Assembly (NCBI RefSeq): GCF_000430725.1
Contig: NZ_AUMO01000023.1
Span: forward strand, 22,234 to 86,233
Direction: 5' to 3'
Length of the DNA stretch: 64,000 bases
Source: Azohydromonas australica DSM 1124
GTDB taxonomy: Bacteria > Pseudomonadota > Gammaproteobacteria > Burkholderiales > Burkholderiaceae_C
Under the pieces are notes generated by a model that saw nothing but the letters and a program-made list of their open reading frames with translations, did not search any database and was not told where the DNA came from. Shown here piece by piece: positions 1-9,018 of the stretch. The stretch's first letter is position 1; each line of letters starts with the position of its first letter. A program made the translations under genes and the position numbers.

Positions 1-174
1 CGCCCCATGCAGTGCACGCGCACCCATCCCGGGCGCCGTGCCTGACGTCACGATGGGCGCGATCGTGCCGGCGTGCTGCGACCCGCGCTGGCATCCGGGT
101 CCGACGGGACGAACCCGAGCGCGTGCCAGCGACGGAGCGCGCTCCCGGGCACCGAAGCCCCCGTTGCGCAGCCC

Positions 175-1599
175 TCAGCGCGCAGGCACCGCCGCGGCGG
201 GGCGGGTGTCCACCGCCAGGCAGCAGGCGGCCGTTGCCAGCGCCAGCAGGATGTGCAGGACGTACAGCCCCGAGAAGTCGCCGCGCTGCACGCCGGCGTG
301 GCCCACCAGCAGCACCGTCAGCGCCACGCCGATCACGGAGCCGACCTGGCGCGTGGCCTGGTTCACCGCGTTGCCCACGGCGTAGTGGCCGCTGGGCAGC
401 CGGCTCACCGCGGCGGCCGTGAGCGAAGGCAGCACCATGCCCACGCCCAGGCCGCTGAGCAGCAGTCCCGGCAGCCATTGCGTCAGGTACGCCGGCTCCA
501 GGCCCGGCACCGTGAGGAACCACGCGCCGCTGAGCGCATAGAGCAGTGCGCCGCCGGCCAGGAAGGGCCGGTGGCCCAGCCGCGCGGCCAGCCGCCCGGT
601 GACGATGGCCGTGGGCATCACCAGCAGCGGCCCCGGCGTGATGGCCAGCCCGGCACGCGGCAGCGGGTAGTGCCACAGCGCGGTGAGGTAGAAGAACACC
701 CCGAAGAACATCAGCGCGAAGGCCGCGCCGAAGGCCAGCGTCGCCACGTTGACCCAGCGGTAGGTGCGGTGGTGAAAGAGCGCCAGGTCCACCAGCGGCG
801 CCGGCGTGTGGCGCGCCCAGGCCACGAAGCCCGCCAGCGATGCCAGCCCCACGCCGATGGCCGCCGCCACGTCGGCATGGCTCCACGTGGGCGCATCAGC
901 CTGCACGATGCCCAGCGCCACGGCGCCGACGGCCACGATCAGCAGCGCCATGCCCACGCCGTCCAGCCGCTGCTGCCCCGGCCGGCGCGGCGACTCCGCG
1001 ATGAGCCGGGCGCCGCGCCACAGCGCCAGCGCGCCCAGCGGCAGGTTCAGGTAGAAGGCCCAGGGCCAGCCCACGCCGTCGATGACCAGCGAGCCCAGGC
1101 TCGGCCCCACCGCCGCCGCCAGCGCGCCCACCGCGCCCCACAGGCTTACCACCACGGCGCGCCTGTCCTGCGGGAAGGCCGCCAGCACGATGGACAGCGA
1201 CGCGGGCGTGAGCAGCGCTGCGCCCACCGCCTGCAGCACCCGCGCGGCCACCAGCCACCACACGCTCGCAGCCAGGCCGCACGCCGCCGAGGCAGCCAGG
1301 AACAGCGTGACGCCGAGCATGAAGATGCGCTTGCGCCCGTGCGCGTCGGCCAGCCCGCCGGCCGGGATCAGCATGGCGGCGAAGACCACGGTGTAGGCGT
1401 TGAGCACCCACGACAGCTCGGCCGGCGAGGCGCCGGCGAAGGCCACGCGCAGCGCCGGGAAGGCCGCAAAGAGCATCGTGGTGTCCAGCGACACCAGGAA
1501 CACGGCAATGCTCGCCACCCAGAACACCGGCCAGGGTGCCGCGGCGCGGGTGGCCGGGGGTGGGTGGACGAGCGGGGCGGGCTGGGTACGGGCGGTCAT
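175..1599 (-). CDS. MFS multidrug efflux transporter, DHA2-like
   Basis: A 474-residue polytopic inner-membrane protein that probably exports drugs or organic compounds by proton antiport. Hydrophobic segments run through the whole length, with too many for a 12-TM protein, which suggests the 14-TM DHA2 (EmrB/QacA) type. The loop GGLADAHGRKRIF after TM2 is the MFS motif A. I start it at the ATG at 1599, because the longer open frame reading through from 2373 is the antisense of the SDR gene. It lies 41 bp after the SDR stop codon in the same direction, so the two are likely cotranscribed under the TetR operator at 2379-2399. Substrate unknown. Confidence 0.88.
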   Translation of the reverse strand: MTARTQPAPLVHPPPATRAAAPWPVFWVASIAVFLVSLDTTMLFAAFPALRVAFAGASPAELSWVLNAYTVVFAAMLIPAGGLADAHGRKRIFMLGVTLFLAASAACGLAASVWWLVAARVLQAVGAALLTPASLSIVLAAFPQDRRAVVVSLWGAVGALAAAVGPSLGSLVIDGVGWPWAFYLNLPLGALALWRGARLIAESPRRPGQQRLDGVGMALLIVAVGAVALGIVQADAPTWSHADVAAAIGVGLASLAGFVAWARHTPAPLVDLALFHHRTYRWVNVATLAFGAAFALMFFGVFFYLTALWHYPLPRAGLAITPGPLLVMPTAIVTGRLAARLGHRPFLAGGALLYALSGAWFLTVPGLEPAYLTQWLPGLLLSGLGVGMVLPSLTAAAVSRLPSGHYAVGNAVNQATRQVGSVIGVALTVLLVGHAGVQRGDFSGLYVLHILLALATAACCLAVDTRPAAAVPAR

Positions 1600-1640
1600 G
1601 GCGATCCTTCGGATAGCTGGAATGCGCGGGGACGCGGGCC

Positions 1641-2342
1641 TCAGCGCGGCTGCAGATAGATGCCGGGCTCGGCCGAGAGCCCCTGCTTGACCGCACGTGT
1701 GAGGTCGTCGGCCAACACTTCCTCGGCGCCGGCCTCCAGGGCGTCGAAGGCGCGACGCACGATGTCGTCGGCGCTGGACTTCGGCGCCTCGATGGCATGG
1801 GTCATGTCGGTGTCCACGAAACCCATGTGCAGCCCGAGCACCTGCGTGCCTTGCGCGCGCAGCTCGTGGCGCAGGCCGTTGGTCAGCGCCCAGGCCGCGG
1901 CCTTGGTCGCACCGTAGACGGCCAGGTCCATGCCGTGCACCCAGCTGGCCACGGACAGCACGTTGAGCAGCGCGCCGCCACCACTGGCCGCCAGCACCGG
2001 CGCGAAGGCCCGGCTCAGCCGCAGCGGACCGAAGTAGTTGACCTCCATCTGCCGGCGCGCCGACGCCTCGCCGTCTTCGGCCAGGAAGGTCCCGAGCTCG
2101 GCGATGCCGGCGTTGTTGATCAGCAGCGTGACGTCGCCATGCCGCTGCGCTGCGGCGGCCACGTCCTCGGGCCGCGTCACGTCCAAACGCACAGGCTCGA
2201 CGCCAGGCAGCGTCACGCTGTGCGGGTCGCGCGCGCCGGCGAGCACGCGGCGCGCACCGCGCGCGAGCGCATGCCGGGCGAAGGCGAGGCCGAGGCCGCG
2301 GTTGGCGCCGGTGATGAGGACGGTGGCGTTGTCGAGCTTCAT
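1641..2342 (-). CDS. SDR family NAD(P)-dependent oxidoreductase
   Basis: A 233-residue classical short-chain dehydrogenase. TGANRGLG at residues 11-18 is the nucleotide-binding glycine motif, NNAG is at 76-79, and the catalytic set is Ser130, Tyr143 and Lys147 in the YGATK motif. It would reduce or oxidise a carbonyl/alcohol with NAD(P)H in the cytoplasm; the substrate cannot be read from sequence. It is the first gene after the TetR regulator's stop, with a palindromic operator about 37 bp upstream of its ATG, and the MFS pump follows it. This TetR-SDR-MFS arrangement suggests a detoxification unit. Confidence 0.92.
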   Translation of the reverse strand: MKLDNATVLITGANRGLGLAFARHALARGARRVLAGARDPHSVTLPGVEPVRLDVTRPEDVAAAAQRHGDVTLLINNAGIAELGTFLAEDGEASARRQMEVNYFGPLRLSRAFAPVLAASGGGALLNVLSVASWVHGMDLAVYGATKAAAWALTNGLRHELRAQGTQVLGLHMGFVDTDMTHAIEAPKSSADDIVRRAFDALEAGAEEVLADDLTRAVKQGLSAEPGIYLQPR

Positions 2343-2378
2343 GGCAGGTCCTTGGGACGAAAGGGAAAAGCACCCATT

Positions 2379-2399
2379 TATATGATGATCGTCATATTT
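2379..2399. promoter_or_regulatory. TetR-type operator upstream of the SDR-MFS operon
   Basis: An A+T-rich imperfect palindrome, ATATGAT-GATC-GTCATAT, lies in the otherwise GC-rich gap between the TetR stop and the SDR start. Its half-sites are the same as those of the palindrome in front of the TetR gene, so both are probably bound by this TetR protein. Seen directly; binding is inferred. Confidence 0.65.
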
Positions 2400-2445
2400 C
2401 GGGGCAGCCGATGGACGCCACCGGCGGTGGTGGCGGGAAAGGGTT

Positions 2446-3051
2446 TCAGCTCATGGCGTCTGCCGAGGGCGTGGTGGCATCGAACTGGGTCAGCAGCGCC
2501 TGGCGGGTACGCGTCAGCAGGGCCTTGCCCTGCGCGTTGTCGCCCAGGGCGCGCGCGAGCTGCAGCGCGCCCACCAGCTGGCTGGCGACGGCCTCGGCGC
2601 TGCCCCTGGGCGCTGCGGCGGGCAGCGCCTGCTGCACCAGGGCGACGAGGGCGTGCACGCGCTGAGCCGCGGCCTCGCGTACCTGGGGTGCCTGGTGCGG
2701 CATCTCGCTGGCCAGCGCGGCCACCGGGCAGCCCTGCTCGGTGGCACGCAGGTGGACCTCGGACAGGTAGCTCTCCACCAGCGCGCGCAGGGGACTGGCG
2801 CCGCGCGAGCGGCGAGGTGCCGTCGCCTGGGCCATGCGCGCGGCGCTGTCGCGCCCGGCGCGCTCCAGTGCCTCCACCAGCAGCGCGTCGCGCGAGTCGA
2901 AGTGCGCGTAGAAGCCGCCGTGCGTTAGGCCGGCCTCCCTCATGATGTCGGCCACGCCCACGCCCTGGAAGCCGGCACGGCGGATGGCGCGCGCGGCCGT
3001 CTCGACGATGCGCTCGTGGGTCAGTTCCTTGCGGCTGGGCTGGCGGTCCAT
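2446..3051 (-). CDS. TetR/AcrR family transcriptional regulator
   Basis: A 201-residue TetR-type repressor. The N-terminal helix-turn-helix around residues 30-55 includes VADIMREAGLTHGGFYAHF, which has the conserved Gly-Phe-Tyr of the recognition helix. The C-terminal half is an all-alpha ligand-binding and dimerisation region. I use the ATG at 3051 (Met-Asp-Arg-Gln-Pro) rather than the upstream extension to 3288, which would be antisense and would swallow the operator at 3070-3089. It is followed in the same direction by the SDR and MFS genes, and probably represses itself and them. Confidence 0.9.
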   Translation of the reverse strand: MDRQPSRKELTHERIVETAARAIRRAGFQGVGVADIMREAGLTHGGFYAHFDSRDALLVEALERAGRDSAARMAQATAPRRSRGASPLRALVESYLSEVHLRATEQGCPVAALASEMPHQAPQVREAAAQRVHALVALVQQALPAAAPRGSAEAVASQLVGALQLARALGDNAQGKALLTRTRQALLTQFDATTPSADAMS

Positions 3052-3069
3052 GGCGGCAGTGTAGCGCCA

Positions 3070-3089
3070 AATATGATGATTATCATATT
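3070..3089. promoter_or_regulatory. Autoregulatory TetR operator
   Basis: AATATGATGATTATCATATT is an inverted repeat with perfect 8-bp arms (AATATGAT/ATCATATT) and a 4-bp centre. It is placed 19 bp upstream of the tetR ATG. It shares the core TATGATGAT with the site at 2379-2399. Confidence 0.7.
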
Positions 3090-3176
3090 CCTGCGCATTG
3101 CAAGGGCAAGGAGTGGCCTGCGCACCGGCGATGCCCAGCCTGCGCAGCCCTGGACAGGCGTCGTGGCGACCCGGCG

Positions 3177-3701
3177 CTACCTGGAGGATGGGACGGGGCG
3201 ACGACGCCCGGGAAGATGAGCCACGACGGCGTCGGCGCTGGGGTCCGACGCCAGGGTGTCGAACCAGCCGTGCAACGCGTTCACCCACCCGGCGTCCCGG
3301 CTGTAGTAGGTGAGCTCGCCCCCCGCCGGGATGTCGCGGTAGCCCACCAGGACGCGGCCCGGCGCGGCATCTCGCAGCCGCGCCGGCAGGTCGGCAACGA
3401 GCGGGTGTGATGACGGGGACGCGACGTCGCCGAGCAGGAAGGCATTGCGGATGTCACGCAGCCGCCGGCGCACGAGCCGTACCTTCATCTCGTCGGCCGC
3501 ATCCTTGGCAACGACCCGCTGGATGCCGCCGCTCTCAGACTCGGTGAACATCCGGATCGTGGACGGGGAAGCCTCTGCAGCACCGGCGGCCCCGGGCAGG
3601 GCCACGTCGGCGATGCGCGCGGCGACGGCTTCCTGGCTCCATGTCGGCGCACCGCAAGCGCCGGCAAGCAGCACAACCATGGCGAGGCGGGGTTGGACCA
3701 T
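3177..3701 (-). CDS. Conserved exported hypothetical protein
   Basis: A 174-residue protein with an N-terminal signal sequence (hydrophobic stretch MVVLLAGACGA, then a short linker). I start it at 3701 because a good Shine-Dalgarno, AAGGGAGA, lies just upstream; the frame continues to 3932 without other support. The mature part resembles a periplasmic family found in Burkholderiales, whose members I recall being wrongly named aspartate carbamoyltransferase. It shares the phrases VVAKDAAD and VGYRDIPAGGELTYYS and a Trp-rich C-terminus (LHGWFDT). No catalytic function is evident. It stands alone, between the TetR gene and a gene-free stretch. Confidence 0.7.
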   Translation of the reverse strand: MVQPRLAMVVLLAGACGAPTWSQEAVAARIADVALPGAAGAAEASPSTIRMFTESESGGIQRVVAKDAADEMKVRLVRRRLRDIRNAFLLGDVASPSSHPLVADLPARLRDAAPGRVLVGYRDIPAGGELTYYSRDAGWVNALHGWFDTLASDPSADAVVAHLPGRRRPVPSSR

Positions 3702-4185
3702 CGGCGTGTCTCCCTTGGCTGTCTTCTTGTCGCGCCACGACGGCGCTGTCCGCGCAACATGCCATGGTCTGTGCTTCCACCCCATCCGGGCCAACCATGT
3801 GGCGTCGCACGCCGCGAAACCGCATGTGCCCGGCCGCCGCCTCAGCATCGCGACGCTGCCGCCTGTGGCGCGCGGTCGGCCGCACCCGCGGCCGCCTGCA
3901 GTCCCGAGACATCGGGAAAGCGCAAGCGCCACTTCGAGAGCCGCGGCCGTAGCATGGCTCCCGGGCGGCCAGAGCGGGCGTTTGCTCCCTTCCTGCGCGG
4001 TGCAGTGCCCGCTTGCCGGCTGCCCAACCCGTCACCGCTCGCGCTGGATCACGCAGGCGGTCCAACCGGGACGGCGCAAGGCCCGAGCCAGCAGGCCGAG
4101 ATGCAACAGCTCTGTCTCGAACGGTCAGGCCTGCATGCCGTTCACGGCTTGCCATGCCGCGCGGCTCGCTGCAGCTCGATGGGCT
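3702..4185. other. Gene-free stretch
   Basis: Several overlapping frames are open on both strands because of the high GC content, but none has a start with a Shine-Dalgarno, recognisable motifs or consistent codon bias. I see no repeat or hairpin here. Confidence 0.5.
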
Positions 4186-4377
4186 TCAATCGTTCGCGTT
4201 GCCGTCAGCGCCCGCCGCGGTCGCTGACCCGAATTCGGCAAACAGCCTGAGGGCATCGCTCCAGCCGCATTCGGCCTCGAACCGTTGCAGCGCCTCGATG
4301 GAGCTTTCGCCACCGTAGGCGAGCTCGGACTGGGACGCGCCGGCACCTGCTTGGGATTCGTCAGAAGGAGGAGACAT
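4186..4377 (-). CDS. Small acidic hypothetical protein
   Basis: A 63-residue acidic protein with a Ser/Ala-rich N-terminus and a more structured C-terminal half (SIEALQRFEAECGWSDALRLF). The start at 4377 is chosen because AAGGAAA lies 5-10 bases upstream; the open frame continues to 4449 without further support. Codon use matches the neighbours. I do not recognise the family. Confidence 0.5.
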   Translation of the reverse strand: MSPPSDESQAGAGASQSELAYGGESSIEALQRFEAECGWSDALRLFAEFGSATAAGADGNAND

Positions 4378-4654
4378 CGCCGTTTCCTTTTCGAATCCGG
4401 ACAACCGCATATCGTCCGGTCTGCGGCCCACGTTACAGCCAAGTGGCACGGCCTGGACTCGGGGCCTTCTCCACCTCCCCCCTGGTGCGGGCCGGCGGTG
4501 CGTCCAAAGTCACGCTTCGCTCCTGCGCCGGTTTGTCGGGCTGCGCTTGTGCGCCGCTGGGCAACCTGGTCCCGGTGTTGCGTCGACCAGGTGCCAGGAA
4601 AGGGATGGGCAATGGCCGCACACCCGCCACGAAAGGTACGGTGTCGGCCCACCC

Positions 4655-4780
4655 TCAGTAATGGATGCTGCACGGCGCCCCGCCACCCACCGCGATCGCG
4701 TCGCCGTTGATGGCCCGGGACCTGGGCGAGCACAGGAAGGCGACCACGTCGGCCACCTCGCTGGCGCGCCCGAGGACTCG
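4655..4780 (-). pseudogene. C-terminal fragment of a short-chain dehydrogenase
   Basis: About 41 codons on the minus strand encode a typical SDR C-terminus: RASEVADVVAFLCSP, then INGDAIAVGGG, and a stop (TGA) at 4655. This matches the usual region around the INGxxxxVDGG signature. Everything upstream of it has been replaced by a plus-strand P450 coding sequence starting at about 4781, so this is the surviving tail of a gene destroyed by a rearrangement. The usual VDGG Asp is Gly here. Confidence 0.7.
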
Positions 4781-5674
4781 CTGCAGCAGCACTTGCGCGA
4801 CCTCTTTCGCATGACGCAAAAGCGCATGCTCGCGCCGCTGCCGTATTGGCACTGGATCCGTTTCGCCGAGGACCGGCGCTTCGAGCTGGACATGCGGCAG
4901 GTCCATGCCGCCATCGACGGCTTCATCGCCCAGGCACGCGCAGGCCTGGAACGGCAGCCCGAGCTGCGCCGGCAGCCGGCCAACCTGCTGCAGGCGCTGG
5001 TGGTCGCGCGCGACCAGTCGGGCAGCGGCTTCAGCGACGAGGACCTGCGAGGCAACGTGCTGACGATGCTGCTGGCCGGCGAGGACACGACGGCGCAGAC
5101 CCTGGCCTGGGTGCTGTACCTGCTGCACCGGCAACCGCAGGCAGCGGACCGGGCGCGCGCCGAGGTGGACGAGGCGCTCGATGGCGCAGACATCGCTACC
5201 GAGCTGGCACAACTGGAGCAGCTGGACTTCGTCGAGGCCTGTATTGCCGAGGCGATGCGGCTGTACCCGGTCGGCCCCGTGATCGCCCTGGAGACGCGCC
5301 GCGACACGGTGGTGGCCGGCGTGGCCCTGCCGCGAGGCACGGGCGTGATGCTGGAAACCCGTGCGGCGGGACCGGATGCGGCGCACTTCGAACAGCCCGA
5401 GGCGTTCCTACCCGAGCACTGGCTGCCCGGTCAGTGGAGCCGGCAGCTGGCATCGACGCGGCGTGCGGTCATGCCCTTTGGCGCCGGCACGCGCATCTGC
5501 CCTGGGCGCTACCTGTCGCTGGTGGAGATGAAGATGCTGCTGGCCATGCTGCTGCGCCACTTCGAGCTGGAGGAGGTATGTGGTCCGGGCGGCGCGCCCG
5601 TGCGCGAGCTCTATGCGTTCAGCATGCGCCCTGCCGGGCTGAAAGCAGCGCTGCGGCTGCGCCGTGATCACTGA
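4781..5674 (+). pseudogene. 5'-truncated cytochrome P450
   Basis: Encodes about 297 residues of a cytochrome P450, against the usual 400-450. The I-helix oxygen-activation motif AGEDTTA, the K-helix ExxR (EAMR) and the haem-ligand motif FGAGTRICPG are all present and intact. The first third of the protein (helices A to about D) is missing. The frame is open back to 4547, but that stretch is antisense to the SDR fragment and has no P450 character. A shortened protein could be made but would lack the substrate-access region, so a non-functional remnant is most likely. Subfamily not assigned. Confidence 0.8.
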
Positions 5675-5837
5675 ACCAGGACGGCGCCGCGTCTCGCGGT
5701 ACCAGCGAAGAGGCTGCTGGGTGCTACAACATCGGCTTGCCGAGCGGCTGCCCGGCAGAGCCAGCAATCGGGCCGGGACACGCACCGTGCTCGAGCGCAT
5801 CCAGCTGACCTTGGTGCAACTTTCGAACGCACGTGTG

Positions 5838-6233
5838 ATGGACGAGACCGAGCTCCAACTCGCCCGCGGCTTCTTCGATGCCTACAACGGTTGCTTCCTG
5901 CGTCGTGACCTCGACGCCCTGCGCCGGCTCCACGTGGACGGGGGCACCTTCGTCTACTTCGACAACCACTCGGGCTGCGACTCGCTGAACCTAGAGGATC
6001 ACTTCGCCAAGGTGGGTTGGTTCCTCGCGACCGGCGACATCGTCGGGCTGGATACCGAGATCCTCGCCTGCAGCATTCACGGCGAGGCCGCCGCTGTAGT
6101 GGGCCGGGTGCGCTACCGGCGTGACAAACCGGGACCCGCCGTCCGGGTCTCGGTGTTCCTGGAGCGCCACAGCGGCGCCTGGAAGGCGCAACATCTGCAC
6201 TGGTCCGCCGATCCAAACGACAGCGGCGCCTGA
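5838..6233 (+). CDS. SnoaL/NTF2-like domain protein
   Basis: A 131-residue protein with the cone-shaped NTF2-like pattern: a helical start (ARGFFDAYNGCFLRRDLDAL), then alternating strands ending in AWKAQHLHWS. Such proteins are either small enzymes or ligand-binding domains; no catalytic residue can be assigned. The ATG at 5838 (or the GTG just before it) begins the conserved domain; the frame upstream to 5664 is Arg-rich and looks non-coding. Shine-Dalgarno is weak. It follows the P450 remnant by 160 bp. Confidence 0.65.
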   Translation: MDETELQLARGFFDAYNGCFLRRDLDALRRLHVDGGTFVYFDNHSGCDSLNLEDHFAKVGWFLATGDIVGLDTEILACSIHGEAAAVVGRVRYRRDKPGPAVRVSVFLERHSGAWKAQHLHWSADPNDSGA

Positions 6234-6376
6234 ACTCCTGGTCCCCCGGTGCTGCGCCCCGCGGTCTCCGTCCTGGCTCCGCGGGAGCGGCTTGCCGCGC
6301 GACTCACCAACCTCCAGGAGGCTTGCGCTGGCCGAGCGGCAAACGCTCCCCGCTGCGCCCAGGGCCGCACCACGTG

Positions 6377-6841
6377 TCAGCAGGTGCGCCGCTTTCCGGC
6401 GCGAGGCAGCGCGTCGGGCACGCCGATCCAGAGCGGAGTGCCGGCATCATCGAGCTTGACGCGCCCGGTCAACGCCGTGGGGTGAGACAGGCTCCATGCC
6501 GTGATCGCCAGAACCGTCGCCGGGGGCGCAGCATGCGGGTCTTGCCCCGGCCGCACTCGCCTGGCCAGGTACATCAGCACCAGGGTCGCATCGTGGTCTT
6601 CGCCAACGGCGCATTGCGCGCTGGAGTCCATCTCCGCGAGCTCCTTGGCCTTGTCGTGCTCTGGCAGCTCGACATCGATGACCGGCCTTTCCAGGCCGGC
6701 TGCCAGGTCCGCGGTGCGGAACACCAGCCAGCGGCTGGGGAAGTTGCGCAGGCACACACCGGGCGCGCCATAGCGGCGCGACAGCCGGCCGTGGAGGGTC
6801 TGGAGCAGCCTTGAGGGTTGCTGGTCGGGCATCGAGGACAT
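6377..6841 (-). CDS. Hypothetical protein
   Basis: About 154 residues, cytoplasmic by composition, with no membrane segment. The central part (DVELPEHDKAKELAEMD, then a segment ending LVLMYLARRVRP) reads like a folded domain, and the C-terminus is basic with one Cys. Start codons at 6841 and 6832 are both possible and neither has a good Shine-Dalgarno. Family not recognised. It lies in a stretch with several decayed genes. Confidence 0.5.
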   Translation of the reverse strand: MSSMPDQQPSRLLQTLHGRLSRRYGAPGVCLRNFPSRWLVFRTADLAAGLERPVIDVELPEHDKAKELAEMDSSAQCAVGEDHDATLVLMYLARRVRPGQDPHAAPPATVLAITAWSLSHPTALTGRVKLDDAGTPLWIGVPDALPRAGKRRTC

Positions 6842-7034
6842 GGCGCGGCACTTTGCTACCCGGCCGCGCCACGGGTGAGACGCTGTTTCACACAGCCACA
6901 CCCGTGACTGGGGTCTCGCGTTGTGGAAGCAACGATGGTGGCACGAGGCCCGGACGTGAGGCCCGAGGCCAGCCGGGCAGGCCCAGAACGGCAAAGCGGC
7001 CACTGCACCGGCAGAGCACCTGCGCACGCGCGCT

Positions 7035-7844
7035 TCAGTCCTTGGGCGAGATGCCGGGCAGGAACTCGATCCCCGTGCACTGCACCAGCTCCCGGTACGT
7101 GATGGGCTTGCCCGCCCTCGCCTCGTTCTCGTTCTCAACCCAGTGCACCCAGGCCCGGCGCGTGTCGGCGTCGTAGACCAGCTTGTAGAGCTGCTTGGGC
7201 ACCCACACCCTGCCCTTGCCGATCACCTGGGCTCCGGCGCTGGGGTACACCGGGCCGGTGAACACGTAGACCGCTCCAGTCGCGCGCTTGACGTAGGCCC
7301 GGGTGGCGCCCTCGATGCCTGCCCAGGTCTTGCGGTTGTTCTCCGGCGCCTGCGGAACCATGTTGGCCAGGCTGAAGCTTTGCGCCATCGCCTGAGCGGT
7401 AGGCATGTCGGCCGCTGGCGCCATGTGGCCGCGGTCGAAGCCCGAGCCCTTGTAGTCGTCCAGCGTGGCGCACTCGGCACTGGGCAGTCGCGCGTCGGTG
7501 AAAAATTTGTTCGTGCGCTCCTCGTCGCTGGCATCGGCCAACTGCGCTGCAGTGAGCCGTTCGACGACAAAGATGGGCGTTTTCGAACGACCCGAGTGAA
7601 GCACGGCAAAGGCGTCGTAGCAGAGGTCGCGGGGCACCCTGGCCTACAGGTCGGGCACACGCGGCAGCTCGCCCGGGAAGAACTTCCGGCACCCCTTGAA
7701 GCCGGTGACGGGCTCGGCCTTGGGCGCTGCAGTGATGGGAGGTGCAGATGCCGTGCCTGGCGTCTTCGGCTGGGTGATACGGGTGTCGCAGCCGGAAAGC
7801 GCGACAGCAGCAAGCAGGGCCGCCGCAAGCAGGTTCGTTCTCAT
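7035..7844 (-). pseudogene. Secreted DNA/RNA non-specific endonuclease (EndoG/NucA type) with in-frame amber
   Basis: One continuous frame encodes a lipoprotein-like signal (LLAAALLAAVALSGC lipobox), a linker, a TAG stop at 7644-7646, and then a complete EndoG-type nuclease domain with the DRGH catalytic motif (FDRGHMAPAADM), followed by an Asn (MVPQAPENN) for metal binding. The codon preceding the family's conserved LCYDAFAVLHSG block is close behind the stop, so the two parts belong to one gene. The TAG could derive from CAG. Without readthrough only a 66-residue secreted stub is made; a GTG at 7637 could restart a non-exported nuclease. Confidence 0.8.
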
Positions 7845-8053
7845 GGCGCTCAACTAGACATGCCGCTGCGCCAGCCAGCGACGGCGGCACGCCCGGCAAG
7901 GCACGCACCGGCATCCATACTGGCCATGCCGGCTCGGCGCCACCAGGCGCGGCCGTGCATGCCCCAGGTCGCAGGCCGCGTGTCCGGGCTCGTTGCCCTG
8001 CTGGCGTGGGGGGCCGCGCGCGGGCACCTGCACGAGGTCACCCGCCTGCGGGG

Positions 8054-8246
8054 GCGCTTGCCGTGCTGCGGTTCGTCTACCAGGTCCACCGCGGTGGTGG
8101 TGGACTGGCTGGTGTGTGGCCGCGTGTTGACGCCGCTGCAGATGGCCGGGGTGGCGTTGATCGGCGCGGCACCGTGGACCCTGCCTGCGCCGCCAGGAGC
8201 GACAGGCGGCGGCAGGCCGGTCGCGGGCCGACTGGCAGCGAGGTGA
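8054..8246 (+). pseudogene. C-terminal remnant of an EamA/DMT transporter
   Basis: Two adjacent frames on the plus strand together read ALAVLRFVYQV then TAVVVDWLVCGRVLTPLQMAGVALIGA. The second part matches the last helix pair of EamA-type drug/metabolite transporters (the RLTPLQLAGAALI pattern). A frameshift near 8086 separates the two parts and no upstream portion survives. A relic. Confidence 0.45.
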
Positions 8247-8381
8247 GGAAAAGCAAGGGCCTGGGGTCAGCAGTCCACTGCGCCGCGGTACCGTCGGCAG
8301 TGAGGAAGGCCCGACCGGCACGCGTTGCGCAGGACCTGCAGCGAGTGCGCACGGCACCGGGCCCGGCCCGCCTCGTGCGCT

Positions 8382-8630
8382 TCACTGCCGGCGCGATAGC
8401 CAGCGTGCTGCCGCGACAGCCAACTCTCGCTCGTGGTCGCCTTCGCAATTGACCGCCGGATCGGCCAGATGCTTCGCCAGCGACTATCCGTCGGGCCTGC
8501 GCGCGATCCACCAGGCCGCGGCCGCCTCGGCAACCGCCTGGAGCACCGCGGCGTCCGTGCCGCCGGCGCTGCCTGGATGCTGCCGCCCGAAGGCCGCGTC
8601 AAGCATCATCTTCACCGGGCTCTGAGGCAT
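8382..8630 (-). pseudogene. Small ORF with in-frame amber codon
   Basis: An ATG at 8630 opens a frame of 82 codons with strong G/C third positions, interrupted once by TAG at 8484-8486 (codon 49) and ending at TGA 8382. Before the stop it reads QSPVKMMLDAAFGRQHPG and TDAAVLQAVAEAAAAWW; after it, SLAKHLADPAVNCEGDHERE, which keeps the same composition. Family not recognised. It lies directly downstream of the XRE gene, where a partner gene would be expected. The call rests on composition only. Confidence 0.35.
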
Positions 8631-8666
8631 GCCTGGTTCCTTTTTCTACTGCACCGGGGCAACAGG

Positions 8667-8990
8667 CTAGCGCCTGCCTCCCGACCTGGGCCGGATGCCG
8701 GCCAGTTCGATGCGCAGGGCCTTCCGGTCGAACTCGGGCGCTATCAGGTCGGGCAGCCACTCCAGGCGGCCATAGAAGGACAGCGCCGCGGCGTAGACGG
8801 CGATGCTGACAGTGGCCTCCCCGCCCTCCCTGGTCATGACGGTCGGCACCGAGACGTTGATCTCCGCCGCAAGCACGCGGGTCGAGAGCCCGCGCCGCTG
8901 GCGCGCCAGGTGGAGGTTGGCGCCCAACTCCTGCAGCGTTTTGGCGACCGGGGCGGGCAGGTCGTTGGTGAGCTTCGGGGCACGGGGCAT
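8667..8990 (-). CDS. XRE family helix-turn-helix protein (HipB-like)
   Basis: A 107-residue DNA-binding protein. The HTH spans about residues 20-50 (LGANLHLARQRRGLSTRVLAAEINVSVPTV), and the C-terminal part, with AVYAAALSFYGRLEWLPDLI, has the form seen in HipB-like antitoxins. The start at 8990 has AAAGAAAAA upstream as a weak Shine-Dalgarno. A perfect 22-bp palindrome at 9019-9040 is 29 bp upstream and is probably its own operator. The expected hipA-type kinase is not present downstream; only an interrupted small ORF is found there. Confidence 0.7.
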   Translation of the reverse strand: MPRAPKLTNDLPAPVAKTLQELGANLHLARQRRGLSTRVLAAEINVSVPTVMTREGGEATVSIAVYAAALSFYGRLEWLPDLIAPEFDRKALRIELAGIRPRSGGRR

Positions 8991-9018
8991 TCGTTTTATT
9001 TTTTCTTTAGCTGCAATG

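Noticed and set aside
73..1659. 528-codon plus-strand frame over the MFS gene
   Set aside because: Shadow frame; the minus strand has clear MFS motifs and topology.
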